Shown here: one piece after another, positions 37,049-45,562 of the stretch
Position numbering within the stretch: the stretch's first letter is position 1
Layout of the letters: each line of letters begins with the position of its first letter
NCBI RefSeq assembly: GCF_004803915.1
Contig: NZ_CP039396.1
Span: 2,852,001-2,916,000, forward strand
Source: Duncaniella dubosii
GTDB lineage: Bacteria; Bacteroidota; Bacteroidia; Bacteroidales; Muribaculaceae
Length of the DNA: 64,000 nt
Reading direction: 5' to 3'
Notes under the pieces: model-generated
The model's database searches: none
Seen by the model: only the letters and a program-made list of their open reading frames with translations
Told to the model about the DNA's origin: nothing
Program-made: the position numbers and the translations under genes

Positions 37049-37501
37049 ATGAACAACAAGAAGAAAAACGAGGGGCAGACCGACTTTTCCTACTACGGTC
37101 TGTATCTGCTGGACTATCTCCGCACGAACAGGTTTGAACAGGCTTCCGACGAAGCCTTCATCCGTGAACGCGCCGACCGTGCCGCCGGAACGTATGAACG
37201 GGCAATACTCGAAGGCTATCCCGCCGCAGGTGCGCAGGAATTGGCTATGCGCACGCTGACGGAGGGGCTTCGCTACTCCAAGTACGCCATCCTGTGCGAA
37301 GTCGTAGAGAACGAGTTTGCCGACGACGTGCCGGAAGCGGAGCGTGAATCCTTTACCCGAAAACTGCTGCCGCTTGTCGGAAACGTATTCTCCATTTATG
37401 ACCTTTCGGATGACAATTTCGCCCTGTCGCCCGATTATGACCTGCTCTATACGGAGCTGACGGGGGCTGTCGTCCTTTATATAGAGGAATATGGCGTTTA
37501 A
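37049..37501 (+). CDS. DUF1896 family protein
   Basis: This 150-residue cytoplasmic protein is typical of Bacteroides conjugative elements and lies between topB and the methylase/helicase gene. The family pattern is seen in FSYYGLYLLDYLRTN, RADRAAGTYERAILEGYPAAGAQELAMRTL and the acidic end. Function unknown. It overlaps the next gene by 11 bases, indicating an operon. Confidence 0.82.
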   Translation: MNNKKKNEGQTDFSYYGLYLLDYLRTNRFEQASDEAFIRERADRAAGTYERAILEGYPAAGAQELAMRTLTEGLRYSKYAILCEVVENEFADDVPEAERESFTRKLLPLVGNVFSIYDLSDDNFALSPDYDLLYTELTGAVVLYIEEYGV

Positions 37502-38674
37502 CCGCAAACAAAAGTTGCGGGACAACATTGAGGCGATACGGACGGCATTCGTCCTTGACAGGGAACAACGCACCCCCACCGCACGCGAAAGGCTCTTGTT
37601 GGAGCGTTATTGCGGTTTCGGTGGACTGAAGTGCATACTTAACCCAGCAAAGGAACTGACGGATGCCGTTCATTGGGCGAAATCCGACCTCGAACTGTTT
37701 GCCCCGACTGTGGAACTGCACAAGTTACTACGGGAGAATACAAAAGACGATACGGAGTATAAGCGGTACATGGATGCCATGAAGCAATCCGTCCTGACCG
37801 CCTTCTATACACCGCCGGAGATAACAGGCACTATTGCGGACGTGCTGCATGAACACGGCATACGCCCCGACCGGGTATTGGAACCGTCGGCAGGTGTTGG
37901 CGCATTTGTGGATGCCGTATTAGAGAACAAGCCGGACACGGACATCATGGCTTTTGAGAAAGACCTGATGACGGGCAAGATATTGAAACACCTGCATCCC
38001 GACCAGAAAGTAAGGATACAGGGGTACGAGAAAATTGAAAAGCCGTTCATGAACCATTTTGATCTGGCTATATCCAATATCCCCTTTGGTGATGTGGCGG
38101 TGTTCGACCCAGAATTTACCAACAGTCATGATCCCGCAAGACACTCGGCGGCGCGGACGATACATAACTACTTCTTTCTGAAAAGCCTTGATGCGGTGCG
38201 TGAAGGCGGAATCGTGGCGTTCATTACCTCGCAGGGGGTGTTGGATGCTCCGACCAATGCGCCCATACGCGAGTATATGATGAACCATGCCAATCTTGTG
38301 GGCGTTGCCCGTCTGCCAAACAACCTCTTTACGGAAAATGCGGGTACGGAGGTGGGCAGTGATTTGATTATCCTGCAAAAGAACAGCGGAAAGAACGGGG
38401 AACTGTATTATAACGAGAAACTCTTTGTGCAAACCGAACAGACCCCTATCGGCACTTCCGTAAACGGGTATGTATGGAGTATTGGTTCGCTTTCCCACAC
38501 GGATTTGACCAAAAGTACCGACCCTTACGGAAAGCCTGCCTATAAACTCATGCACAGGGGTGACACCGCACAACTGGCGGAAGACTTACGGGAACATCTG
38601 AAAATAGAACTGCACCAACTCAACAGGGAACTCTACGAAAAACACAGCCTGCATCCAACGCAAACGGAAAGTAC
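37491..38674 (+). pseudogene. N-6 DNA methylase / SNF2-type helicase giant gene, 5' stump
   Basis: Only the first 394 codons remain. They contain an AdoMet-binding motif I VLEPSAGVGAF (129-139) and the amino-methylase-like SNIPFGD (195-201) in place of NPPY. In Bacteroides elements this gene usually encodes a protein of well over 1,500 residues, with a helicase part after the methylase. Here IS66 copy 2 begins at 38675 and the frame stops at 38693 inside the IS. The rest of the gene is absent on the other side of the IS, so it was deleted. Confidence 0.85.
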
Positions 38675-38697
38675 GTACAACCATCCGCGATAGCATA

Positions 38698-38729
38698 TTG
38701 ACGAACTCCGAAAGAGAGTTGTATCTTTG
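38698..38729 (+). promoter_or_regulatory. IS66 promoter for tnpA-tnpB-tnpC
   Basis: TTG at 38698-38700, 21 bases, then TATCTTTG at 38722-38729. The transcript would begin only some 9 bases before the ATG at 38745. The same promoter exists, mirrored, in copy 1 (35936-35967). Confidence 0.65.
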
Positions 38730-38744
38730 TCGACAAAAAGAATC

Positions 38745-39161
38745 ATGGGTTATAACAAGTCTTTGTCCGATGTCTATTCAGAGACATGGACGCGTTACAA
38801 GAATCAATGCGAGACAGACGGCTATATCGCATTGAACCGTTTCTGTGCCGGTACCGGCGTCAACGTCCAGCGGCTTTATGAGTGGCTTCGGCGCCGCAAA
38901 ATCAGCATAAGCGATTATCAACGCAGTCTGCCGGAGAGACCGGATTCGTCGCGGGAAGGTGGCGGGCCGTTATTCCGGGAGGTTAAGGTTCCCGGTATTC
39001 AGGTTGCGGATGAGAGCCGGGATGTCGGTGCCACCAGTGTCGTGCGTGACGTGCACATCGAACTCGGTTGGGGCCGAGGCGTGAGTCTGGGAGAGATAAG
39101 CGCGGAGGGGCTGGCGCTTCTGGTGGATGTCATGACACGCAGGAGTGATGTGGAGTCTTGA
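38745..39161 (+). CDS. tnpA: IS66 accessory protein TnpA, copy 2
   Basis: 138 residues, MGYNKSLSDVYSETW, identical to the copy 1 protein. It has a helix-turn-helix region in FCAGTGVNVQRLYEWLRRRK and a divergent C-terminal half. Its 3' end overlaps tnpB by 17 bases. The promoter box lies 15 bases upstream. Confidence 0.88.
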   Translation: MGYNKSLSDVYSETWTRYKNQCETDGYIALNRFCAGTGVNVQRLYEWLRRRKISISDYQRSLPERPDSSREGGGPLFREVKVPGIQVADESRDVGATSVVRDVHIELGWGRGVSLGEISAEGLALLVDVMTRRSDVES

Positions 39162-39504
39162 GGCGGATATGCGGCTCTGGGTATGCCGGCAGCCGGTATC
39201 GATGCGCTACGGCATCCGGGGTCTGGCCCAGATGGTGTGGTCGTGGAAGGGGCATTCTCCGGCATCGGGCGATGTGTATGTGTTTTTCTCAAAGGACCGC
39301 AAGACCATGAAGGCGTTGAAATGGGATGGCGACGGATTTTTGATGTACACAAAAAGACTGTCGCGAGGCCGTTTCCGGGAGGTGCTCAAAAAGGGCGATG
39401 ACGGCGTGCGCAGGCTCCAATGGGACGATTTCTATATGCTGATGAGGGGCCTCACGCCTGTGAAGGTGATGGTCGAAAATCGCTTCAGAATGGCCGTAAA
39501 ATAA
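39145..39504 (+). CDS. tnpB: IS66 accessory protein TnpB, copy 2
   Basis: 119 residues, IS66 Orf2 family, identical to copy 1, with YVFFSKDRKTMKALKWDGDG as the family core. It sits between tnpA and tnpC, and 78 bases separate it from tnpC. Confidence 0.93.
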   Translation: MMWSLEADMRLWVCRQPVSMRYGIRGLAQMVWSWKGHSPASGDVYVFFSKDRKTMKALKWDGDGFLMYTKRLSRGRFREVLKKGDDGVRRLQWDDFYMLMRGLTPVKVMVENRFRMAVK

Positions 39505-39582
39505 GGCTTAATAATTTGTTAATCAAATAAATAAATGGCGTGGAAAGTTGCAAATGTCAGATATTTTTTGTAACTTTACACC

Positions 39583-41184
39583 ATGAAAAAGAACGAGTTG
39601 ATAGAGTTTCTGCAACGTCAGATCGAGTTCCTTCAAGGGCGGCTCGACGAGGCGTTGGCCTCTGTCAGCTCGCTTACTTTATCCAATGAAAAGCTGCAGT
39701 CGACCAACGAGAAGCTTGTGGCGACTGTAGATGAACTGCGCAAGCAAATGGCCTCAATGGAGGAGGCTATGAAAGGCAAAAGTGCGGAACTGAGCAAAGA
39801 GAAAGCCGCGCGTCAGGCAGTGCAGCGTCTGCAGGGCTCGCCGTCGGAGCGTCAGAAGAAACCGGTGACGACTCCTGCCACATCCGAAACTCGACAGCAG
39901 AAGCCAGAGAAGAAACGTACCAACAACGGCGCCAAAAGGAAGACGCATCCGGAGTGTGAGGTGGAGACCATTATAGTGGAGCCTGACAGTCCGGACTTCA
40001 ATCCCGAGGCGGCGACGTTTATCGGCGAGTGCGATGTCGTGCGCTACGTCATGGAGCCGATGCGCTTCAAAAAAATTATCTACAAGGTCAGAAAATACGT
40101 GCAGGACGAGAAAATATACAAAGGTTCCGCACCCGCCACACCGCTGCTTAACTCGCAGTATACATCTTCCTTCATAGCCGGACTCGCCGAGCTACGCTAT
40201 CTCCACTGCATGCCACTTGAAAATGCTGTCGAATACTTCCGTGCCCACGGCTTCGACCTTGACAAAGGCACCGCACAGAAGCTCGTAAGTAAGGTAAGGG
40301 TACATCTGGAAAATCTATACAAGGCGCTGGGTCAGGCAATAGTCGCGGACAATTATATCTGCGGTGACGAGACCTATCAGAAAGTGCGGCTGCAGGTGGC
40401 AACTCCTTCGGGAAGAAAGATCAAGAAAGGCTACATATGGGTGTTCGTCGGCATGACAACCGGGCTTGTGTACTTCTTCTATGACGACGGCTCCCGCTCG
40501 GCCGAAGTCTTCGAGCAACACATAAAAGGCTTCAACGGAGCCTTCCAGTGCGACTATTACTCGGGATACCGGCATATCGGAATCGGTGGGATGAGCGGGA
40601 TAAAACGCTTGCCATGCCTGCAGCACATCAAGCGAAAGTTTCTCGATCTGAAAGACAATCCAAAGGCGCAGGAAATAGCAAAGCTCTTCGGACTCCTTTA
40701 CCACTTCGAGCATCAGCACCGCATAGGCAAAGACGGATGGACGGCGGGAAAGCACCTTGAGTGGAGACAACGATACTCCAAGGTGATGCTCGAGAAAATC
40801 CGCATGAGACTGACAGCAGTCAAAGACCGCATCGGCGTGCCACCCGACGACCCGCTGCTCGCCGCCACCGAACATGCACTCAAACAATGGGACGAGATAC
40901 CACGCATCTTTGCCTCACCCACCTACAGACTCGACAACAACGAAGTCGAGCGAATCAACCGCTACATATCCCTGACCCGTCGCCGACTTACAATCGGCTC
41001 CCACTCCGGAGCCGAAGCCGCCGCCCTGTACCACTCTCTTGCGATCACCTGCCACCGCTGCGGAGTCAACGTCTTCGACTACTTCTGCGACATAATCGAC
41101 CGATGTGCCGCATGGCCGCCAAACACCCCGATCGAAAAATACCGCGACCTGCTTCCCGACCGCTGGAAACTCTCACAAAAATAG
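39583..41184 (+). CDS. tnpC: IS66 transposase TnpC, copy 2
   Basis: 533-residue DDE transposase, identical to copy 1, with an N-terminal coiled coil, GDET, QCDYYSGY and NNEVERINR catalytic segments. It is intact, so this IS is potentially active. Its stop lies in the left arm of a hairpin terminator. Confidence 0.95.
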   Translation: MKKNELIEFLQRQIEFLQGRLDEALASVSSLTLSNEKLQSTNEKLVATVDELRKQMASMEEAMKGKSAELSKEKAARQAVQRLQGSPSERQKKPVTTPATSETRQQKPEKKRTNNGAKRKTHPECEVETIIVEPDSPDFNPEAATFIGECDVVRYVMEPMRFKKIIYKVRKYVQDEKIYKGSAPATPLLNSQYTSSFIAGLAELRYLHCMPLENAVEYFRAHGFDLDKGTAQKLVSKVRVHLENLYKALGQAIVADNYICGDETYQKVRLQVATPSGRKIKKGYIWVFVGMTTGLVYFFYDDGSRSAEVFEQHIKGFNGAFQCDYYSGYRHIGIGGMSGIKRLPCLQHIKRKFLDLKDNPKAQEIAKLFGLLYHFEHQHRIGKDGWTAGKHLEWRQRYSKVMLEKIRMRLTAVKDRIGVPPDDPLLAATEHALKQWDEIPRIFASPTYRLDNNEVERINRYISLTRRRLTIGSHSGAEAAALYHSLAITCHRCGVNVFDYFCDIIDRCAAWPPNTPIEKYRDLLPDRWKLSQK

Positions 41185-41213
41185 CCGCCCAAAACCTGGA
41201 CGGCTATTTTTTT
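41177..41213 (+). terminator. terminator of the IS66 copy 2 operon
   Basis: Arms 41177-41187 and 41201-41211 (11 bp) with a 13-base loop and following T residues. The tnpC stop codon is within the left arm. Confidence 0.65.
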
Positions 41214-41244
41214 AAGCTATACCTGCTGTCGCGGACGGTTGTAC

Positions 41245-41334
41245 CAATATCCCGAAGGCGGTGCGCACGATTAAACCGCATATCGCAAGTCCTATGTATT
41301 GCGCCACTTGTCTGAAATTTGCCGTTGCCGTCAT
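41245..41334 (-). pseudogene. truncated small membrane-like reading frame cut by IS66 copy 2
   Basis: On the minus strand an ATG at 41334 opens MTATANFRQVAQYIGLAICG, a hydrophobic start that looks like a membrane segment. It runs leftward into the end of IS66 copy 2 at 41244. It follows the gene at 41342-41677 after only 7 bases. It is probably the beginning of an element gene whose remainder was deleted. I do not recognise the family. Confidence 0.45.
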
Positions 41335-41341
41335 AGCCGTA

Positions 41342-41677
41342 TCATTTTTCAAGTTCCACAATGTTGTCTATCCTGCCGTATAGGTATCTGCGAAGTCCGG
41401 TCTTGTCCGTTGCCTTGTATTCCGTCCAACGTCCGTATTGGCATACGAGGAACGTGCGGAGAACATCGGAGAAGTCAAACCTCCAGCCTTGCAAGGGGAC
41501 TGCGCTCTTGAAATAGGTGTTACTGTTCACGTTTTCGGTGAGCCAATCCTTTTCCTCTCGGTTCATCTGTCCTCCGTTGTTCAGTTTCTCACGAAGGATG
41601 TAAGCCTTACTGCCTTTCAGTGTTTCCAATGTCGGCACTTCCCAAGCCACGAATTTTGTTGCCATTGTTGTTTCCAT
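41342..41677 (-). CDS. conserved small protein of Bacteroides integrative elements, function unknown
   Basis: This 111-residue soluble protein is rich in charged and aromatic residues, with WEVPTLETLKGSKAYILREK, then NREEKDWLTENVN and GWRFDFSDVLRTFLV. The pattern is one I associate with uncharacterised proteins of Bacteroides conjugative elements. A second in-frame Met (METTMATKF) is a possible start. It is the only complete gene to the right of IS66 copy 2 within the element. Its orientation opposite to the excision operon fits the far end of the element. Confidence 0.6.
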   Translation of the reverse strand: METTMATKFVAWEVPTLETLKGSKAYILREKLNNGGQMNREEKDWLTENVNSNTYFKSAVPLQGWRFDFSDVLRTFLVCQYGRWTEYKATDKTGLRRYLYGRIDNIVELEK

Positions 41678-42133
41678 ATCCGTTTTGTTTTTGATTTTTT
41701 GTTTTTAATGCGGATTCAAGAGCTGAGGGAGTTGAGTTTCAAACTATCTTATCTGCCTCTCGTTTATCCGACATTTTTTTTAATGCGTCTTTCTGTCGCA
41801 TCGGTCGTTTTCGTTTCGGGTGCTTAAAAAGGTAGGGATTAGGGAATGCAAGGTTTTTCGCGGAAATACTACCCGCAGGGCTGGAGATTTCCGCAGAAAA
41901 CAGGAGGCTTGACCTTGCTTTCCCGTCCAATCCCGGAATTACCTTTGCGCCCAGAACGGAAATGACTGCCTGATGCGGCTCACTGAAAGGCGCGGAAATG
42001 GAGGTAAACGGAAGTGGAGGCAGATTGGACAGGAAAACTTCAAAAGAGAAATCCGTAAAAAAGAAGTCCACAAAAGAAAAAGGGAAACAGCCGGAAGCGT
42101 GGAACCGGGCAAACCACCGTGTGGAAAGTATGG

Positions 42134-42175
42134 TTTTATATGTCCGGCAGGACGTGTCCGGTCGGACATATAAAA
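42134..42175. repeat. inverted repeat with internal TGTCCGG direct repeats
   Basis: Outer arms 42134-42146 and 42163-42175 (13 bp, perfect) enclose a 16-base centre. The element is built from two near-palindromic units, TGTCCGGCAGGACG and TGTCCGGTCGGACA. This looks like a tandem operator or a transfer/replication signal, but no function can be assigned. Confidence 0.65.
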
Positions 42176-42499
42176 TCATTCTTTCAGGTTTGCCTGCCGT
42201 GGGTGACGGCTTGTTCCATTCATGGAGCGGGCGGTCTTGCACGGCTTTCCGCTTCCGGCTCAAATGGACAGCGAAAAAGAAAAACAGTCAGAAATCCGTA
42301 AAAGCACCTCTCTGGCATAAGCGCAAAAGAAATGGGCCTTGCATCATCAGTCTAAACTTCTGTTTAGGCGTGAGGCAAAGCCCTTTTCTCCGCTTATGCG
42401 GTAGTCGGCATACGTTCGTCCAAAATCTCTTTGGGCGATGGTGTGCCGACGGACAAAACCGCTTTTACGGAAAAACTTATATGTGAGGATAAAAAATCA

Positions 42500-42521
42500 G
42501 GAGATTTATTTCTAAATCTCC
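42500..42521. terminator. small hairpin near the right end of the element
   Basis: GGAGATTTA and TAAATCTCC, a 9-bp stem with a 4-base loop, followed by a T-rich stretch on the plus strand. It is a possible terminator protecting priA from element transcription. Confidence 0.4.
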
Positions 42522-42709
42522 CGTTTAATTTCTATTTTTGCATACGAAGAGTTCTTTGAAGGTTACGCAACGCGCAGAAGGATAATGCAGTAGATAACTA
42601 ACTAATTCGTAACCTATTACTATCATGAGCAATTAACCTACGCTCATTTCCAATAAATTACACTCTTTTCGTAACTTTACAACGCGATATTAGTATAAAT
42701 TCATAATTT

Positions 42710-45178
42710 ATGACCTTTGCTGACATTCTTGTTCCAGTCCCTATTATGGGAACATTTACATATAAAATCCCAGCCGACATCGGTGATTCACTGAGCGTGG
42801 GCCATAGGGTCATTGTGCCTTTCGGACGTAAGAAATTCTATACAGGAATTATTACCGGGATGAGCAATATCGGACCGGAGGACTATGAGGTGAAGGATAT
42901 ATCATGTGTTCTTGACTCAAATCCTGTTGTCAGGCATCCGCAGCTCAAGTTCTGGCAGTGGGTCGCTGACTACTATCTTTGCACACCGGGAGAGGTGATG
43001 CGTGCGGCAATGCCTGCGGGTCTTAAGGTTGAAAGTGAAACCTACATACAGCCGGCGCCTGACTATGAAGAGTCGGAAATAGACCGGCTGAACCAGCGTG
43101 AACTTGCTGTGATGGAGCTATTGCTTGGAAGCGATAAAAAAATGCCTCTCGATGTCATAAGTAAAAAAACAGGTTTTTCAAATATTGTCAATGTAACCAA
43201 CTCGCTTCTTGCAAAAGGTGCGGTGATGATTTCTGAAAATCTTGTTGAGCGCTATCGGTCAAGGAAAGAAGTGTATGTGCGTCTGGCGATTCCGAAAGGC
43301 GACAATGAGGCGCTGCATCGGTTATTCGATTCTGTAAAAAGCGGTGGAAAGCAGGAAAAGGCACTTCTGGCCTTGATTGTACTCTCGGGTTTCATGAGGC
43401 AAGGTGGGAATGTGAATGAAGTTACTCGCACCGAATTGATTGAACGCGCAGCCGTGACGACTACAGTGGTGGCGACTATGGCTAAAAAAGGACTCGTGGA
43501 TATATACACGAAAGAAGTCAACAGATTCAGTTTTTCAGGTCTTGTCGCCGGCAAGCTCCCCGAGTTGACTGAAGCTCAGAATGTGGCTTTGGACAAGGTA
43601 CATAAATTATGGCTTGACAAGGATATCACACTGCTTCATGGAGTCACGTCAAGTGGCAAGACGGAGCTTTATATACATCTTATCGACTATGTGCTCCGGC
43701 AGGGACGTCAGATTCTTTATCTTGTGCCTGAAATTGCATTGACAACACAGCTCACAAGACGTCTGCAATGTGTCTTTGGCGATAAAGTCGTCATATATCA
43801 TTCCAAGTTTTCTGACAATGAGCGTGTCGATATATGGAAGAAGCTGCTTGAATCCTCGGAACCTTGTGTGGTTATAGGCGCGCGATCATCGGTCTTTCTG
43901 CCGTTCAGTTCTTTGGGACTTGTAATCGTTGATGAGGAACATGAAAGCGCTTATAAACAGCATGATCCTGCTCCGCGATACAATGCACGCGATGCAGCGA
44001 TAGTCCTCGCATCCATGCACGGTGCAAAAACACTCCTTGGAAGTGCGACGCCGTCAATCGAGACATATTATAAGGCTACGACGGGCCGTTTCGGGCTTGT
44101 CAGTCTGACAGAGCGTTTTGAAGGAATGAAACTCCCTGAGATGCGATTGATTGATATGTCGGATGCCCGTAAAAAAGGTCTTGTGACAGGTACATTTGCT
44201 TTTGAGACTGAACGTCTTGTCAATGAATCCTTGAAACGTGGTGAGCAATCCATCCTTTTTATCAATCGTCGCGGATATGCACCGATCGCACGCTGTAAGT
44301 TGTGTGGCTATGTGCCTAAATGTAATAATTGTGATGTGTCGCTTACATATCACCGACATTCCGATAAACTCGTGTGCCACTATTGTGCGGCTCCTTATTC
44401 AGTGCCTGACGTGTGTCCCGCATGTAAAGAGCCGGGTATAGAAGTGCTCGGCTATGGAACGGAAAGGGTTGAGGAAGAAGTTGAATCGCTTTTCGGGCAC
44501 GCTTCCATATCGCGGATGGATCTTGATACCACACGCAGTAAGGACAGTTATGAAAATATCATTGAAAATTTCTCGAAAGGAAAATCACAGATTCTTGTCG
44601 GCACTCAGATGGTGACCAAAGGGCTTGACTTTGACAAGGTGAGCACTGTTGGGGTTATTAACGCTGATAGTGTAATCAATTTCCCGGATTTCAGAGCCTC
44701 CGAACGGGCATTTAATATGATCGAGCAGGTTGCCGGTCGGGCAGGGCGACGGAATGAAAACGGAGTGGTGGCCATCCAGACCTATAATCCGTCTCATCCA
44801 GTGTTGTCATATCTGTTGCAACATGACTACACCGGTTTTTATGAGCATGAGCTTTCAGAACGGCAGCGCTATAATTATCCTCCTTTCGTCAGGGTCATAT
44901 ACATATATATAAAGCACCGTGATCAGACTGCCGTGTCATCAATTGCATTTGAGTATGCAAACCGTCTGAGAAAGTTGTTGGGCAACAGGGTAAACGGACC
45001 CGACGAACCCTACGTAGCACGTATTCAGTCTCTCTATATACGCAGAATAATGCTCAAGATTGAGAACAATGCTTCTATAACGAAAGTCAAGAAACTGCTT
45101 AACGATCTGCGTATCGAGATGACAAATCAGAAACTACTTTCTGGTGCGGTGCTTTACTATGATGTCGATCCAGTGTAG
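42710..45178 (+). CDS. priA: primosomal protein N' (replication restart helicase)
   Basis: PriA binds stalled or D-loop forks and reloads the replicative helicase. The protein is 822 residues. The N-terminal DNA-binding domain (about 1-105) starts MTFADILVPVPI. The helicase core has Walker A GVTSSGKT (311-318), DEEHESAYK (motif II) and GSATPS (motif III). The eight-Cys zinc region reads CKLCGYVPKCNNCDVSL then CHYC and CPACKEPG. Motifs V-VI include VGTQMVTKGLDF and QVAGRAGR. Its end overlaps the convergent VanZ-like gene by 45 bases. The integrative element sits in its upstream region. Confidence 0.96.
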   Translation: MTFADILVPVPIMGTFTYKIPADIGDSLSVGHRVIVPFGRKKFYTGIITGMSNIGPEDYEVKDISCVLDSNPVVRHPQLKFWQWVADYYLCTPGEVMRAAMPAGLKVESETYIQPAPDYEESEIDRLNQRELAVMELLLGSDKKMPLDVISKKTGFSNIVNVTNSLLAKGAVMISENLVERYRSRKEVYVRLAIPKGDNEALHRLFDSVKSGGKQEKALLALIVLSGFMRQGGNVNEVTRTELIERAAVTTTVVATMAKKGLVDIYTKEVNRFSFSGLVAGKLPELTEAQNVALDKVHKLWLDKDITLLHGVTSSGKTELYIHLIDYVLRQGRQILYLVPEIALTTQLTRRLQCVFGDKVVIYHSKFSDNERVDIWKKLLESSEPCVVIGARSSVFLPFSSLGLVIVDEEHESAYKQHDPAPRYNARDAAIVLASMHGAKTLLGSATPSIETYYKATTGRFGLVSLTERFEGMKLPEMRLIDMSDARKKGLVTGTFAFETERLVNESLKRGEQSILFINRRGYAPIARCKLCGYVPKCNNCDVSLTYHRHSDKLVCHYCAAPYSVPDVCPACKEPGIEVLGYGTERVEEEVESLFGHASISRMDLDTTRSKDSYENIIENFSKGKSQILVGTQMVTKGLDFDKVSTVGVINADSVINFPDFRASERAFNMIEQVAGRAGRRNENGVVAIQTYNPSHPVLSYLLQHDYTGFYEHELSERQRYNYPPFVRVIYIYIKHRDQTAVSSIAFEYANRLRKLLGNRVNGPDEPYVARIQSLYIRRIMLKIENNASITKVKKLLNDLRIEMTNQKLLSGAVLYYDVDPV

Positions 45179-45541
45179 ACAGTAGCATAACGGGACAGCT
45201 GCGAATGCTCCTGCTGCATCGGCTATTGCATCAGCAAGGTCTCCGCTGCGTCCGAGTCCCATAGCGTTTTGGATGAATTCGACGGCTATGCCAAAGATTG
45301 TAACTACCGATGCTGTGATTAAAGCACCTTTCATGGAAACCGGTCGGTGGTCGCGTTTTCGTTCAAATATATACGTGAGTGCCAATCCGCCAAACATGCA
45401 GCAGTGGGCCAGTTTGTCAGCTCCGGGAAACAATGGCAGATCCTCCTCCCCAAAAGGTTTGGGAAGGAGGGTCAGGTAAAGGATTACGATGCCCACCGCC
45501 AATGTAAGCTGGTAAGGTGGAATCCATCGCAGATATTTCAT
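45134..45541 (-). CDS. VanZ-like family membrane protein
   Basis: This 135-residue inner-membrane protein has four hydrophobic segments (about 11-28, 45-60, 70-92 and 105-125). It has the family elements DKLAHCCMFGGLAL and EFIQNAMGLGRSGDLADAIADAAGA. VanZ-like proteins can modify sensitivity to glycopeptides or toxins in some bacteria, but most have no known role. It overlaps the 3' end of priA (convergent) and is 21 bases from the DUF3332 gene on the same strand. Confidence 0.85.
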   Translation of the reverse strand: MKYLRWIPPYQLTLAVGIVILYLTLLPKPFGEEDLPLFPGADKLAHCCMFGGLALTYIFERKRDHRPVSMKGALITASVVTIFGIAVEFIQNAMGLGRSGDLADAIADAAGAFAAVPLCYCLHWIDIIVKHRTRK

Positions 45542-45562
45542 AGTTCTGTGGTGTGCTTAGTT

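Larger units (their letters stand above)
38675..41244 (+). mobile_element. IS66-family insertion sequence, copy 2 (2,570 bp)
   Basis: Same length, ends and proteins as copy 1 but in the opposite orientation. Left end GTACAACCATCCGCGATAG at 38675, right end GCGGACGGTTGTAC ending 41244. The flanking octamers GAAAGTAC (38667-38674) and CAATATCC (41245-41252) differ, so there is no target duplication. This shows that the right flank was replaced by a deletion or recombination. Confidence 0.95.
26980..42560. mobile_element. decayed CTnDOT-like integrative (conjugative) element, approximate limits
   Basis: Between rnpB and priA lies a block with higher GC content than its flanks. It carries an IntDOT-like integrase near its left end, a cluster of excisionase-type HTH genes, DUF3945, topoisomerase III (Exc), DUF1896 and a methylase/helicase stump. 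This order resembles the CTnDOT excision operon (xis2c, xis2d, orf3, exc). No relaxase, coupling protein or tra gene is found, and two IS66 copies disrupt it. A candidate left core is the minus-strand GTAACTTTGC (complement of 26980-26989). I could not find its exact partner on the right, so both limits are estimates. Confidence 0.7.
41678..42709. other. one-kilobase region without a convincing gene, right part of the element and junction
   Basis: Two open frames here (41739-42263 minus and 41998-42486 plus) overlap and look like chance frames. Seen instead are a palindromic repeat (42134-42175), a small stem GTCTAAAC/GTTTAGGC near 42350-42370, and a 9-bp hairpin (42500-42521) followed by T-rich sequence. 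From about 42525 the composition is AT-rich, chromosome-like. The right junction of the element probably lies between 42490 and 42690, and the priA promoter follows (TAACTTTA at 42672-42679). Confidence 0.5.

Noticed and set aside
36910..37137. 75-codon frame between topB and the DUF1896 gene
   Set aside because: It overlaps the start of the well-supported DUF1896 gene in another frame and has no family features.
41998..42486. 162-codon plus-strand frame and an overlapping 174-codon minus-strand frame (41739-42263)
   Set aside because: They overlap each other, share similar peptides only because of the palindrome, and show no domain or plausible start context.
45430..45475. Inverted repeat CTCCTCCCCAAA / TTTGGGAAGGAG
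   Set aside because: It is inside the VanZ-like coding region and has mismatches; most likely chance.
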